This document shows, piece after piece, positions 45,128 to 55,080 of a DNA stretch of 64,000 nucleotides (its first letter is position 1; every line of letters starts with the position of its first letter). Below the pieces are notes generated by a model. It did no database searches. It had not been told where the DNA came from and saw only the letters and a list, made by a program, of their open reading frames with translations. The stretch is from contig NZ_CP180537.1 of the NCBI RefSeq assembly GCF_047777955.1, positions 4,464,001 to 4,528,000 of the forward strand, given 5' to 3'. The stretch comes from Didemnitutus sp047777955 (GTDB lineage: Bacteria; Verrucomicrobiota; Verrucomicrobiia; Opitutales; Opitutaceae). The position numbers and the translations under genes are program-made.

Positions 45128-48100
45128 TTGGCTCGCCGCCCGCGGCGCCCGCCGCCCAACTGTCGGCGTGGCTGCCCCCGGTCACCGGTTTCGTTTCGCC
45201 CCCGCGACACGCTGCGGCTGCGCTTGGCGCTGTTCTCGCTGGCGCTGGTCCTGCCGTTGCTCGGGCTGATCGGCCTGGGCATTCGCAAGAAGTTCGTCGA
45301 CGACCGCGCCGCCGCCGCCGAGCGACTCCACGTCCAGCGCGTGATCGCCGAGCAGGCGCTGAACACCTACCTCGCCCGCGTCCGCGCCAACCTCATCGAG
45401 CTCGAGTCGATCGTGGGCTTCACCGACCTGGCGTCGCCGCACGCGATCGAGCAGTGCCGGCAGTTCCTGCGCCTGCACCCGGAGTTCATCAATGTCGCCG
45501 TCGTCGACCGCACCGGCACCCTGCGCTTCTCCACCGCCTTCCCGGTCGCGAACCCGCCGCAGAACTACCGCGCGATGCCCAACGTCGCCGCGCAGCTGGG
45601 CATCACCGCCTTCGACATCAGCACCGCCGCCCGCGGCCTGACCACCGGCCGCTGGGGCTGCGTCGCCACCGTGCCGCTGCGCCGCGACCCCGGCCTGCTG
45701 CTCTCCGCCCCCATCGACCTGCGCGTGCTGTCGCGGACGCTCTTCTTCGGCCCCGACGATCCGGAGCAGATCGTCACCGTCACCGACCGCAACAGCACCG
45801 TGGTGCTCTCGTCCTACACCCCCGAGACGCGCATCGGCGAAGTCCGCCCGAGCGGCGGGACCGCCCGCGCCCACCTCGCCACCGGCGCCAGCACCGGGGA
45901 ATTCGTCGGCGTCGACGGCATCCCGCGCACCTACGACGCCGCGGCCATCCCCCTCGCCGACTGGACGCTCACCGTCGCCGTGCCCACCGCCAGCATCTAC
46001 GCCGCCGCCTGGCGCGACGCGCGCAATTCCTCCTCGCGGTCGCCCTCGTGCTCCTCGGCGGCTTCCTGCTCCTCCGGCTTTATTCGCAACGCCTGCTCCA
46101 GCCCGTCGCCGCCCTCGCCGACGCCGCGCGCGACCACGCCGCCGGGCAGCGCGAGCGCCTCGTGCCGGTCAAGGGCCCGGAGGAGATCGCCGCCACCGCC
46201 CGCGCCTTCAACGCGATGGTGCTCGCCCGCCAGCGCGCCGAGGCCGGCCTGGTCGAGAGCGAGCTGCGCTACCGCACCATCGTCGAGCAGACCGGCCAGA
46301 TGGTCTACGAGATCGACATCCCCACCGGCCGCATCCAGTGGTTCGGCGAGGACGCCATCGCCCACATCACCGGCCACACCGCCGCGGAGTTCGCCCGGGT
46401 CGACGGCCTCGCCTGGGCCGAGCGCCTCCACCCCGACGACCGCGCCGGCGTGCTCGGGCTGTTCGACCGCTGCCTGGCCACCGCCGCGCCCTTCGTCACC
46501 GAATACCGCTTCCGCCACCGGGACGGCTCCTACCGCTTCATCGAGGACTACGGCGTCATCCTCCGCGACGCCACCGGCCGGCCGGCGCGCATGCTCGGCC
46601 GCATGGGCGACATCACCGCGCGCCACCGCGCCGAGACCGCGTTGCGCGAGAGCGAGGACCGCTACCGTCTCGTCACCGAGCAGACCGGCCAGCTGATCTA
46701 CGACCTCGACCTGCAGGCGCGCCAGGTGCGCTGGTTCGGCGCCGCCGCCGCCCAGCAGATCCTCGGCTGCTCGCCCGAGGAGATGTCCCGCCTCGGCATC
46801 GAGGGCTGGACGGAGCGCCTGCATCCCGAGGAGCGCGCCGCCGCCGTCGCCCGCCTCGAGCACTCGCTGCGCACGGGCGAGCCCTGCCAGGCCGAGTATC
46901 GCCTCCGCCACCGCGATGGCGCCTACCGCCTCGTGGAGGAGCGCGGCGCCGTCCTCTGCCGCCCCGACGGCACGCTCTACCGCATGGTCGGCCGCATGAC
47001 CGACATCACCCAGCGCAAGCGCGTGGAGTTCGAGCGCAGCCAGATCGAGAAGAAGCTCCTGGAGACGCAGAAGCTGGAGAGCCTCGGCGTCCTCGCCGGC
47101 GGCATCGCCCACGATTTCAACAACCTCCTCACCGGCGTCCTCGGCAACGCCGGCCTCGTCCGCCTCGACCTGCCGCCCGGCTCGGCCGCGCGCGAGCCGG
47201 TCGACCAGATCGAGCGCGCGGCGCAGCGCGCCGCCGACCTCTGCAAGCAGATGCTGGCCTACTCGGGCAAGGGCCGCTTCGTCGTGCAGGCGCTCGACCT
47301 CAACGAGCTCGTCGAGGACTCGCTCAGCCTGCTCGCCGTCTCCGTCTCGAAGAAGGCCGTCCTGCGCTTCAACCCCGGGCCCGGCCTCCCGCCCATCCAG
47401 GCCGACGCCACCCAGCTCCGCCAGATCGTGATGAACCTCGTGATCAACGCCTCCGAGGCGCTCGAGGACCGCACCGGCCAGATCACGCTCAACACCGGCA
47501 CCGTCACGGTCGACGCCGCCTACCTCGCCACCGCGCAGTTCACCGGCGAGCTCGCGCCCGGCCCCGCCGTGTTCCTCGAGGTCAGCGACACCGGCAGCGG
47601 CATGACGCGCGAGACGCTGGCGCGCATCTTCGACCCGTTCTTCACCACGAAATTCACCGGCCGCGGCCTCGGCCTCGCCGCCGTCCTCGGCATCGTCCGC
47701 GGCCACAAGGGCGCGATCAAGGTCTACAGCGAGCCCGGCGCCGGCACGACCTTCCGCCTCTTCTTCCCCGCCTCGCGGGAAGCCGCCCAGCCGCTCGCGC
47801 GCCCCGTGGCCGAGCCGCCCGCCTGGCGCGGCTCCGGCTGCGTGCTCGTGATCGACGACGAGGAGGCCGTCCGCCAGGTCAGCCTCGGCATCCTCCGCGC
47901 CCTCGGCTTCGAGGCCGAGGCCGCGCCCGACGGCGAAGCCGGCATCGCGCGCTTCCGCGCCGAGCCCGCGCGCTTCCACGCCGTCCTGCTCGACCTCACC
48001 ATGCCCCGCGTCGACGGCGAGGAGACCTTCCGCCAGCTCCGTCTCCTCCAGCCCGACGTGAAGGTGATCCTCATGAGCGGCTTCAACCGCGTGGACGCCA

Positions 48101-48213
48101 TCAACCGCTTCGTCGGCAAGGGCCTCGCCGGCTTCGTGCAGAAGCCCTTCCAGGTCGAGACGCTCGCGAGCGAGCTCCAGCGCGTGCTCGCGGCGCGCCC
48201 GGCCGCGGGCTGA
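45128..48213 (+). CDS. Hybrid PAS sensor histidine kinase with receiver, frameshifted
   Basis: A roughly 1020-residue kinase. TM helix 1 (LALFSLALVLPLLGLIGLGI), a periplasmic Cache-like sensor (AEQALNTYLARVRANLIELE; FINVAVVDRTGTLRFSTAFP), TM helix 2 (FLLAVALVLLGGFLLLRLY), a HAMP region, two PAS domains each opening with RYR(T/L)(I/V)xEQTGQ, a HisKA domain (SLGVLAGGIAHDFNNLLTGV, His phospho-acceptor), an HATPase domain (NLVINASEAL; SDTGSGM) and a C-terminal receiver (VIDDEEAVRQ; Asp in AVLLDLTMPRVDGEE; VQKPF). A frame break near 46018 splits sensor and TM2. The start is uncertain: TTG at 45128, or GTG at 45168 with another indel in the C5 run near 45200. Ligand unknown. Confidence 0.8.
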
Positions 48214-48255
48214 CCCTGCGCCGCCCGGCCGCGGCCGGCGGCCGGCCCGCGCCGC

Positions 48256-49023
48256 TCACAGGCCCAGCAGCGAGCCGTTGCGCTTCAGCCAGCGCTCGGC
48301 GTCCTTCCACCAGGGGCAGACCTCCTCCACCCGCGCCCAGAAGCGGTCGCTGTGGTTCATTTCCTTCAGGTGCATCAGCTCGTGGTAAATGATGTAGTCG
48401 CGCACCGTGTCGGGCGTCTGCACCAGCCGCCAGTTGAGCGACACGCCGCCGCCCGCCGAGCACGAGCCCCAGCGCGCGCGCTGGTTGCGCACGCTCACGG
48501 CCTTGAGGTCCACGCCGGTCTCCGCCGCCAGCTCCCACGCCCGCGCCGGCAGCTCGATCTTGGCCCGGCGCGCGAAATGCGCCTCCAGCGTCGGCCGCAG
48601 GTCGCCCTCGAGCGAGGCGACGCGGAACACGTCCGCCGCCACGCTCACCTGCGGCTTCGCCCCCGCGACCGCCACGCGGATCTGCTGCATCTCGCCGCGC
48701 CAGAGCACGTGCGTGCCGATGGTCCAGATCTCGGCCGCGCGCGGCCGCTTGGCCTGCCGGGCGCGCGCGCGCTCGAGCCAGTCGCGGTGCTGCTCGACGA
48801 AGCGCTGCGCCTCGCGCTCGTTGCCGCGGAGCGGGATCGTCGCCACCGCCACGCCGTCGCGCCGCAGGGTCAGGCGGTAGCGCCGCGCCTGCACGCTGCG
48901 GACGTAGACGATCTCCGGCGACGGGGTCGTCGCCGTGCCCAGTTGGAAAAATTCCTGCTCCCCGCTGTTCATCACGAACGGCCAGCTAAGTTCGCCCGCG
49001 GCGGATTTCCAACGAAATCTCAC
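48256..49023 (-). CDS. YgjP-like (M48-type) metallopeptidase
   Basis: A 255-residue protein of the YgjP/DUF45 family. The N-terminal part carries the basic strand-rich segment YVRSVQARRYRLTLRRDGV, and the C-terminus has RNQRARWGSCSAGGGVSLNW followed by the zinc site YIIYHELMHLKEMNHSDRFW (HExxH with a downstream His) and CPWWKDAERWLKR. The GTG start at 49023 overlaps the upstream GNAT stop by 4 bp; an internal ATG at 48972 is an alternative. Family members are cytoplasmic metal-dependent hydrolases of unsettled role, often linked to DNA-repair contexts. Confidence 0.85.
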   Translation of the reverse strand: MRFRWKSAAGELSWPFVMNSGEQEFFQLGTATTPSPEIVYVRSVQARRYRLTLRRDGVAVATIPLRGNEREAQRFVEQHRDWLERARARQAKRPRAAEIWTIGTHVLWRGEMQQIRVAVAGAKPQVSVAADVFRVASLEGDLRPTLEAHFARRAKIELPARAWELAAETGVDLKAVSVRNQRARWGSCSAGGGVSLNWRLVQTPDTVRDYIIYHELMHLKEMNHSDRFWARVEEVCPWWKDAERWLKRNGSLLGL

Positions 49024-49547
49024 GTCACCGGCAGGCGCTTGTAGAAGATCGCGTTCGCCGCGAAGGCGCCGTCGGGATCGCGCGCGTAGTCGGGGATGCC
49101 GCCGGCGAGCGTGTAGCCCAGCTTCTCGTAGAAGCGCACCGCGCCGCCCGCGCCGACGCTCGTGTCGAGGAAGAGCAGCGAGCGCTGCGCCCGCCGGGCC
49201 TCGGCCTCGAGGGCGCGCATGATCGCGGCGCCGAGGCCGCGCCCGCGCGCGTCGTGCCGCACCATGAGCTTCTGCACTTCCGCGCGGTGCCGGCCGTTGG
49301 CCCGCGGCTCGAGCGCCAGCTGCCCGCAGCCCAGCAGCGAGCCGTCGGCCCCGAACGCGCCGATCAGCACCTTGCCGCCCGCCTCCACCTGCGCCGCCAC
49401 GCCGCGCCAGTAGGCCGCCGCCTCGCCGGGCTCGAGCGGCAGGAGGAAGCCGATCGAGGCGCCGTGCCCGACGGCGTCGGCCAGCAGGAGCTCGAATTCG
49501 GGGCGGCGGGCGAGCAGCTGGGCGGAGGAGACGGGGACGATTTGCAT
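49020..49547 (-). CDS. GNAT-family N-acetyltransferase
   Basis: A 175-residue acetyltransferase. The acetyl-CoA binding region is VQKLMVRHDARGRGLGAAIM (with the R/QxxGxG/A loop), followed by LLFLDTSVGAGGAVRFYEKLGY, the usual beta5-alpha4 element. The N-terminal half (LADAVGHGASIGFLLPL; VLIGAFGADGSLLGCGQLAL) provides the substrate side. It is cytoplasmic, and the acyl acceptor is unknown. It forms a two-gene unit with the YgjP-like gene (4-bp overlap). Confidence 0.88.
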   Translation of the reverse strand: MQIVPVSSAQLLARRPEFELLLADAVGHGASIGFLLPLEPGEAAAYWRGVAAQVEAGGKVLIGAFGADGSLLGCGQLALEPRANGRHRAEVQKLMVRHDARGRGLGAAIMRALEAEARRAQRSLLFLDTSVGAGGAVRFYEKLGYTLAGGIPDYARDPDGAFAANAIFYKRLPVT

Positions 49548-49584
49548 GGGCCGGGTTTTGCAGGAAGCGCGCCAGCCGGGCCGG

Positions 49585-50024
49585 TCACAACCGGAGCAGT
49601 TTCCACTCGGGGCGCCGCCCCGGCTCGACCACCAGCCAGCCGAAGCTCGCCGGCGCGCCGCGGTTCGGGCGGGACACGCAGCCGGGGTTCAGCCAGCGCA
49701 CGCCGGCGGCATCGACCTCGTCGCGCGGCACGTGCGTGTGGCCGTGCAGGACGAAGTGCGCGCCCGCGGCGCGCGCCGGGGCGGGATGTGGGTGAGGAAG
49801 AAGCGCCAGCCCGCGCGCTCGAGCGTCAGCTCCAGCGGCCAGAGGTTGTGCGCCTCGTTGTTGCCCAGCACGACGTGCAGCGGTTTACCGAGCATTTCGA
49901 ACTCCACCAGCACCTCCGGCTCGCACACGTCGCCGAGGTGCCAGATCTCATCGGCCGCCGCCAGCCGCGCCGGCAGGTCGGCCGGGTAACGGTCGTGCGT
50001 GTCGGAAATCACCGCGATGCGCAT
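49585..50024 (-). CDS. YfcE/MJ0936-type metallophosphoesterase, frameshifted
   Basis: Start MRIAVISDTHD at 50024, the first metal-binding motif. Then come IWHLGDVCE (second), VVLGNNEAH (GNxE/H-type, third) and FLTHIPP. Here the frame breaks near 49785 (a run of C, probably one missing). In the next frame coding resumes with AGAHFVLHGHTHVPRDEVDA, the final GHTH motif, and ends WLVVEPGRRPEWKLLRL. The full protein of about 146 residues matches the YfcE-type phosphodiesterase length. It needs Mn or a similar metal; natural substrate unknown. Confidence 0.78.
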
Positions 50025-50166
50025 CGGCGGACTCAACGCCGCCGCGCCGGCGCGGGCAACGCCGGAAAACCCGCGCCCCGCCGGTGCGAACCTGAAGGAA
50101 TTTTAACCGAGTTTGCCCTCGCGGCGGCCCGCGACGGGGGCTTTCCTTTCCCCGTCACCCCACCCC

Positions 50167-50835
50167 GTGAAAATCTTGATCGTCGAAGACGAGCGGCGGC
50201 TCGGCCAGTTCATCAAGAAGAGCCTCGGCGAGCGCAGCTACACCGCCACCTGGGTGGCGAGCTGCGCCGCGGCGCGCGACGCGCTCTGCGAGACCGGCTA
50301 CGACGTCATCATCCTCGACCTCGGCCTGCCCGACGGTGACGGCCTCGAGCTCCTGCGCGAGTGGCGCCGCAGCGGCTTCAACGAGCCCGTGCTCATCCTC
50401 AGCGCCCGCGACGCCGTGGAGGACCGCATCCACGGCCTCGACGTCGGCGCCGACGACTACCTGGCGAAGCCGTTCTCGCTCGAGGAACTGCTCGCCCGGG
50501 TGCGCTCCCTCCTGCGCCGCCAGAGCGCGGTGAAGGAGACCGTGCTCGAGCACCGCGCCATCCGCATGGACCTGCTCGCCCGCACCGTGGCGCTCGGCGG
50601 CCAGCCCGTCGACCTCACCAGCCGCGAGTTCGCCCTGCTCGAGGTGTTCCTCCAGAACCCCGGCCGCATCCTGCCGCGCACGCTCATCGCCGAGAAGATC
50701 TGGGAGTCGCACTACGACGTCGATGGCAACCTCCTCGACGTCTACATGAGCAAGCTGCGCGCGAAGTTCGACACCGACGCGGCGCGGCCGCTCTTCAAGA
50801 CCGTGCGCGGCGTCGGCTACCAGCTGCTGCCATGA
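50167..50835 (+). CDS. OmpR/PhoB-type response regulator
   Basis: A 222-residue regulator starting at GTG 50167 (VKILIVEDERRLGQF); the frame is open a little further but without family support. The receiver has the Asp in VIILDLGLPDGDGLELLREW and Lys in YLAKPFSLEELLARV. The winged-helix DNA-binding domain shows VDLTSREFALLEVFLQNPGR, RTLIAEKIWESHYDVDGNLL, VYMSKLRAKFD and VRGVGYQLLP. It resembles the CusR/CopR subgroup. Overlaps the kinase start by 4 bp (ATGA), a coupled two-component pair. Confidence 0.93.
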   Translation: MKILIVEDERRLGQFIKKSLGERSYTATWVASCAAARDALCETGYDVIILDLGLPDGDGLELLREWRRSGFNEPVLILSARDAVEDRIHGLDVGADDYLAKPFSLEELLARVRSLLRRQSAVKETVLEHRAIRMDLLARTVALGGQPVDLTSREFALLEVFLQNPGRILPRTLIAEKIWESHYDVDGNLLDVYMSKLRAKFDTDAARPLFKTVRGVGYQLLP

Positions 50836-52211
50836 GGTCGATCGGCGCCCGGCTCGCCCTCTGGTATGCGGGCGTCTCCACCGCGACGCTGGTCCTGCTC
50901 TTCGTCGCCGGCTACTACCTGCTGCAGCAGCACCTCGTCCGCGGCCTCGACGCGCTCAACCGCGCCGAGTTCGAGCAGATCAAGTCCAGCCTCGGTCCCG
51001 ACTACGCGCGGCTCACGCCCGCCGAGGTCGAGGAACGGATGCGCGGCGCGGCCGAGATCGCCGCCGTGCTGTTCTACGTCGAGATCCACGCCAAGGACAA
51101 GAGCCTGCTCTTCGCCTCGCACAACCTCGGCGCCCGCCGCCTGCTCGACGTGCCCGGCGAGCACCGCTTCGACGCCCGGCTCGAGGGCCTCGGCACGCTG
51201 CGCATCGGCGAGTTCTTCCTCGGACCGATGGACGTGCTCGTCGCCACCTCGGCGGACCAGGTGCGGCAGGTGATGAACGGCTACGCGGAGATCAGCCTCA
51301 TCCTCGTCTGCCTCATGCTCGTGCTGAGCCTCATCACCGGCCTCGTGCTCAGCCGCGCGGCACTGCGCCCGGTGCGCGCCATCCAGGAGACGGCCAACCA
51401 CATCCGCTCGGACAATCTCAGCGAACGCATCCCCGTGGCCGACGTGCAGGACGAGATCTCGAACCTCGCGCGCCTGCTCAACGAGATGTTCGACCGGCTC
51501 GAGCTCTCCTTCAACCAGATCCGCCGCTTCACCGCCGAGGCCTCGCACGAGCTCAAGACCCCGCTCTCGCTCGTGCGCCTGCAGGCGGAGAAGCTCCTGG
51601 TCGAGGGCGGCCTCACCGCCGCGCAGGAGGAGGCCGTGCAGGTGCAGCTGGAGGAGATCGCGCGGCTGAACAAGATCATCGAGGAGCTGCTCTTCCTTTC
51701 CCGCGCCGAGGCGCGGGCGGTGCGGCTCGACTTCCGGCGCGAGGACCCGGGCGCCTTCCTCCAGTCCTTCGCCCAGGACGCCCGCGCGCTGGCGGAGCAC
51801 CGCGGCGTGGCCTTCGCGCTCCGCCGCGAGGGCGCCGGCCTGGTGGAGTTCGACCCGGCCTGGCTGCGGCAGGTGCTCTTCAACCTCCTGCAGAACGCCC
51901 TCAACGTCTCGCCCGCCGGCGGCGCCATCACCCTGGTCTCGGACTTCACCGTCGAGTCGTGGCGCGTCGCGCTCGAGGACGAGGGCCCCGGCGTGGCGCC
52001 GGAGCAGCGCGAGCGCATCTTCGACCGCTTCGTGCGGCTGGAGGACGGCGCCCAGGCCGCCGCGCCGAAGGGCAGCGGCCTGGGCCTGGCGATTTCCCGC
52101 AGCATCATCGGCCTGCACCGCGGCGTCATCCGCGCCGAGGCGCGCGAGTCCGGCCGCGGCCTGCGGGTGGTGTTCGAGCTGCCGGTGCTCTCGCGCCGCG
52201 TCGGCGACTGA
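50832..52211 (+). CDS. Sensor histidine kinase partner
   Basis: A 459-residue kinase. TM1 is LWYAGVSTATLVLLFVAGYYL, then a periplasmic sensor of about 140 residues, TM2 ISLILVCLMLVLSLITGLVL, and HAMP (RPVRAIQETANHIRSDNLSE). HisKA has the His in RFTAEASHELKTPLSLVRLQ, and the HATPase has VLFNLLQNALNVSPAGG (N box), EDEGPGVAP and GSGLGLAISRSI (G boxes). All catalytic residues look intact. Architecture is like CusS-type heavy-metal sensors, but the sensor sequence is not close enough to name a ligand. The carboxylate transporter operon converges 3 bp away. Confidence 0.92.
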   Translation: MRSIGARLALWYAGVSTATLVLLFVAGYYLLQQHLVRGLDALNRAEFEQIKSSLGPDYARLTPAEVEERMRGAAEIAAVLFYVEIHAKDKSLLFASHNLGARRLLDVPGEHRFDARLEGLGTLRIGEFFLGPMDVLVATSADQVRQVMNGYAEISLILVCLMLVLSLITGLVLSRAALRPVRAIQETANHIRSDNLSERIPVADVQDEISNLARLLNEMFDRLELSFNQIRRFTAEASHELKTPLSLVRLQAEKLLVEGGLTAAQEEAVQVQLEEIARLNKIIEELLFLSRAEARAVRLDFRREDPGAFLQSFAQDARALAEHRGVAFALRREGAGLVEFDPAWLRQVLFNLLQNALNVSPAGGAITLVSDFTVESWRVALEDEGPGVAPEQRERIFDRFVRLEDGAQAAAPKGSGLGLAISRSIIGLHRGVIRAEARESGRGLRVVFELPVLSRRVGD

Positions 52212-52214
52212 GCG

Positions 52215-53627
52215 TCACCACAGCCCGATCATCCGCCACCACGGCAGGCCGACGCCGAGCCAGATGCCGAGGTTGGCGAGCGAGACGATGAAGCCGAGCA
52301 GCCACCAGTGGCCCTGCCGGACGTAACCCGCGCCGAAATACACCGGCGCCGAACCGGTGCCGTAATGCGTGATGCCGGCGTTGAGGTTGGAGAAGAACGC
52401 CAGCGGCCACACCGCCAGCGCCGGCGGCACGCCCGCCGCCAGCGCGGCGCCGAGGAAGCCCGGATACAGCGCCGACACGTGCGCCGTCATGCTCGCGAAG
52501 GTGTAGTGGGCATACAGGTAGGCGACCACCAGCGCGCCGAGCGCCACCGCCCAGGGCCAGCCGTGGAGGTGCGCGAACACCTCGCCGGAAAGCAGGCCGA
52601 TCACGCCCTGCTGCTGCAGCTGCTCCGCCATCATCAGCAGCGGCGCGAACCAGATCAGCGCGTCCCACGCCGTCTTGTCGCCGAGCAACTCGTCCCACGT
52701 CACCACCCGGCAGAGCAGCACCAGGCTCACGCCCGCCAGCGCCACCGTGGTGTTGCCCAGGCCGTGGAGCGGCGCCGTCACCCACGCCCCGAGCACCAGC
52801 AGCATGATGGCGACGAGCACGCGCTCGCTCCGGCTCATGGGCCCGAGCGCGTGCAGCTTCGCCCGCGCGTGCGTCCGGGCGTGCTCCGTCTCGCGCAGGT
52901 CGGGCGGGCTCAGCTCGTGCAGCAGCCAAGGGATCAGCGCGAACGAGCACAGGCCCGGCAGCGACGCCGCCAGCGCCCAGCGGCCCCAGGTCATCTCGAC
53001 GCCGGCCGTGGTCTTCGCCAGCCGCGCGATCAGCGGGTTCGCCGCCATGCCGGTGAGGAACATCGCCGACGCCGTGTAGGTGCAGTGGAAGCCGACGAGC
53101 GTCAGGTAGGCGCCGATGCGGTTCGCCGTCGGACCGGGTCGGGAATCGAGCGCCTCGGCCAGGCTGCGCACGACCGGCGCGATGATGCCGCCGCCGCGCG
53201 CCGTGTCCGACGGCACCACCGGCGCGAGCACGAGATCGGAGACGGCCACGGAGTAGCCGAGCGTGAGCGAGGTGCGGCCGAACCAGCTGATGAAGAAATA
53301 CGCGAGCCGCGCGCCCAGCCGCGTCGCGTGGATGGCGCGCGCGAAGAGGAAGGCGGCGAAGATCAGCCACACCGTCGTGTGGCCGAAGGCGGCCAGCGCC
53401 GTCTCGGCCGGCAGCGTGCGGGTGACGATCAGCAGCACGGTGGCGAGGAAGACGCTCACGCCCATCTCCACCGGCCGCACCACCAGCGCGATGATCGTCG
53501 CCGCGAAGACCGCGAGCAGGTGCCGCTGCGCGTCGGCGAACGGCCCGAGCGGCGCGAAATACAGCGCCAGCCCCGGCCCGAGCACGAGCGCCCAGCGGCG
53601 CAGCGCCGTCGCGACGGGCAGGGGCAT
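52215..53627 (-). CDS. DASS-family (SLC13) di/tricarboxylate transporter
   Basis: A 470-residue carrier with about 12 transmembrane segments. Family features include VWLIFAAFLFARAIHATRLG, the hairpin motif VPSDTARGGGIIAPVVRSLA (in place of SNT), and the matching C-terminal region YTFASMTAHVSALYP with FSNLNAGITHYGTGSAPVYF. The second motif resembles the CitT/TtdT/2-oxoglutarate-malate translocator branch. It would move di- or tricarboxylates across the inner membrane. It follows the 2HCT gene by 70 bp, so two unrelated carboxylate carriers are adjacent. Confidence 0.9.
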   Translation of the reverse strand: MPLPVATALRRWALVLGPGLALYFAPLGPFADAQRHLLAVFAATIIALVVRPVEMGVSVFLATVLLIVTRTLPAETALAAFGHTTVWLIFAAFLFARAIHATRLGARLAYFFISWFGRTSLTLGYSVAVSDLVLAPVVPSDTARGGGIIAPVVRSLAEALDSRPGPTANRIGAYLTLVGFHCTYTASAMFLTGMAANPLIARLAKTTAGVEMTWGRWALAASLPGLCSFALIPWLLHELSPPDLRETEHARTHARAKLHALGPMSRSERVLVAIMLLVLGAWVTAPLHGLGNTTVALAGVSLVLLCRVVTWDELLGDKTAWDALIWFAPLLMMAEQLQQQGVIGLLSGEVFAHLHGWPWAVALGALVVAYLYAHYTFASMTAHVSALYPGFLGAALAAGVPPALAVWPLAFFSNLNAGITHYGTGSAPVYFGAGYVRQGHWWLLGFIVSLANLGIWLGVGLPWWRMIGLW

Positions 53628-53697
53628 CGGCTGGGGGTGTTCACCGCGGGGGCGAGGCTGCGCCGCCGCCGGCGCGCTGGCAAGGGCGAGACGCGGC

Positions 53698-55080
53698 TCA
53701 GCCCAGCGCGCGCAGGGCGAGGAGCGTGGCCGTGACGGTGAGCGCGCCGCCGATGCGGGTGGCGATCTGCGCGAACGGCATCAGCTGCATCCGGTTCGCG
53801 GCGGTGAGGATCGCGACGTCGCCCGTGCCGCCCTGGCCGCTGTGGCAGGCGTTCACGATCGCGGCCTCGAGCGGGTAGAGCCGCATCCAGCGGCCGACGA
53901 ACCAGCCGGTCGTCATCAGCGTCGCCACGGTGGCGACGATCGTGACCAGGTTCGCCCAGTGGAAGGCGGCGATGAGCTTGTCCCACGGCGTCATCACCCC
54001 GCCGATGGCGAAGAGCAGCGGATAGGTGACGGCGATGCGGAAGAAGCGATAGACGACGTAGGCGCCGGCCTGGGTGCGCGGCGGGACGACGAAGGCCAGC
54101 TTGGCCGCGACGGCGAGGAAGAGCATCGTCACCGGCGCGGGGAAGCCGAGCACCTCCTTGCCCATCAGGCCGGCGAGGTAGAGCGTGACCGCGAACATGC
54201 CGGCGGCGGCGATGTGGTCGATGTCCATGTGGTCGGCGATCTCGTGCTCGCCGGCCTTGAGCTCGTCCTGCTCGCCCGGCTGGAGCCGGCCCTCGCCGGT
54301 GAACCGCGGGAATTTTTTCCCGAGGTAGTTCAACAGCCCCGAGAACACGACCGCGGTCAGGCTGCCGAACATGACCGGCGGGAGAATCTCGGCGAACAGC
54401 GCCCCCTGGTCGACGTGCAGCAGCTCCGCGTAGCCGGTCGAGAGCGGGATGGCGCCCTCGCCCACGCCGCCGGCCATGATCGGCACGACGACGAAGAGCA
54501 GCGTGTGCCGCGCCCCCATCCCGAGGGCGGTGCCGACCGCCGTGCCGACCACCAGCGCCGCCAGCGAGCCGGCCGCGAGCGGCACGAAGATCTTCACGAA
54601 GCCGCGGATCAGCACGCGCCGGTCCATGCCGAGGATGCTGCCGACGATCACGGCGGTGATGAAGACGTAGAGGAACTGCGAGGACCGGGTGAAGTCGGCC
54701 ACCGGCTGCATCAGCGTGTCCGGCAGGATGCCGTAGAACGCCAGCGCCGACGGCACGAAGGTGGCGCAGATCGCCGCGCCGCCGATGTGCCGGAGCAGCG
54801 GCAGGTGCTTGCCCACCTCGGCGCAGAGGAAGCCGCCGACGCCGATCACGGCGATCATCATGCACAGCTCCGGCGGCACCTTGCCCGCGTGGACGAAGTA
54901 GCCGACGATGCCGAGCAGCGCCACCAGCACGGGCAGCGGCACGACCCCGATGCGGCGCTCCATCCAGCGCCACCAGCCGTGCGGCCAGAACGATTCCGGT
55001 TGCCGCCCGGCCGGATTCGCCGGCGTGGCCGGCGTGACGCCCTCGGCGGGCGGGGGAGGCGCGGCGGGGTCAGTTCGCAC
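53698..55080 (-). CDS. 2-hydroxycarboxylate transporter (CitS/2HCT family)
   Basis: A 460-residue carrier. The GTG start at 55080 overlaps the upstream gene's end; a longer open frame exists but is antisense-like. The two re-entrant-loop signatures of 2HCT are both present: GGVGEGAIPLSTGYAELL and NACHSGQGGTGDVAILTAAN, the second followed by the conserved RMQLMPFAQIATRIGGA (Arg binds the carboxylate). Relatives CitS, CitN and MleP exchange or symport citrate, malate or lactate. Here it follows a TonB receptor and a PepSY protein, hinting at citrate uptake linked to iron. Confidence 0.93.
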   Translation of the reverse strand: MRTDPAAPPPPAEGVTPATPANPAGRQPESFWPHGWWRWMERRIGVVPLPVLVALLGIVGYFVHAGKVPPELCMMIAVIGVGGFLCAEVGKHLPLLRHIGGAAICATFVPSALAFYGILPDTLMQPVADFTRSSQFLYVFITAVIVGSILGMDRRVLIRGFVKIFVPLAAGSLAALVVGTAVGTALGMGARHTLLFVVVPIMAGGVGEGAIPLSTGYAELLHVDQGALFAEILPPVMFGSLTAVVFSGLLNYLGKKFPRFTGEGRLQPGEQDELKAGEHEIADHMDIDHIAAAGMFAVTLYLAGLMGKEVLGFPAPVTMLFLAVAAKLAFVVPPRTQAGAYVVYRFFRIAVTYPLLFAIGGVMTPWDKLIAAFHWANLVTIVATVATLMTTGWFVGRWMRLYPLEAAIVNACHSGQGGTGDVAILTAANRMQLMPFAQIATRIGGALTVTATLLALRALG

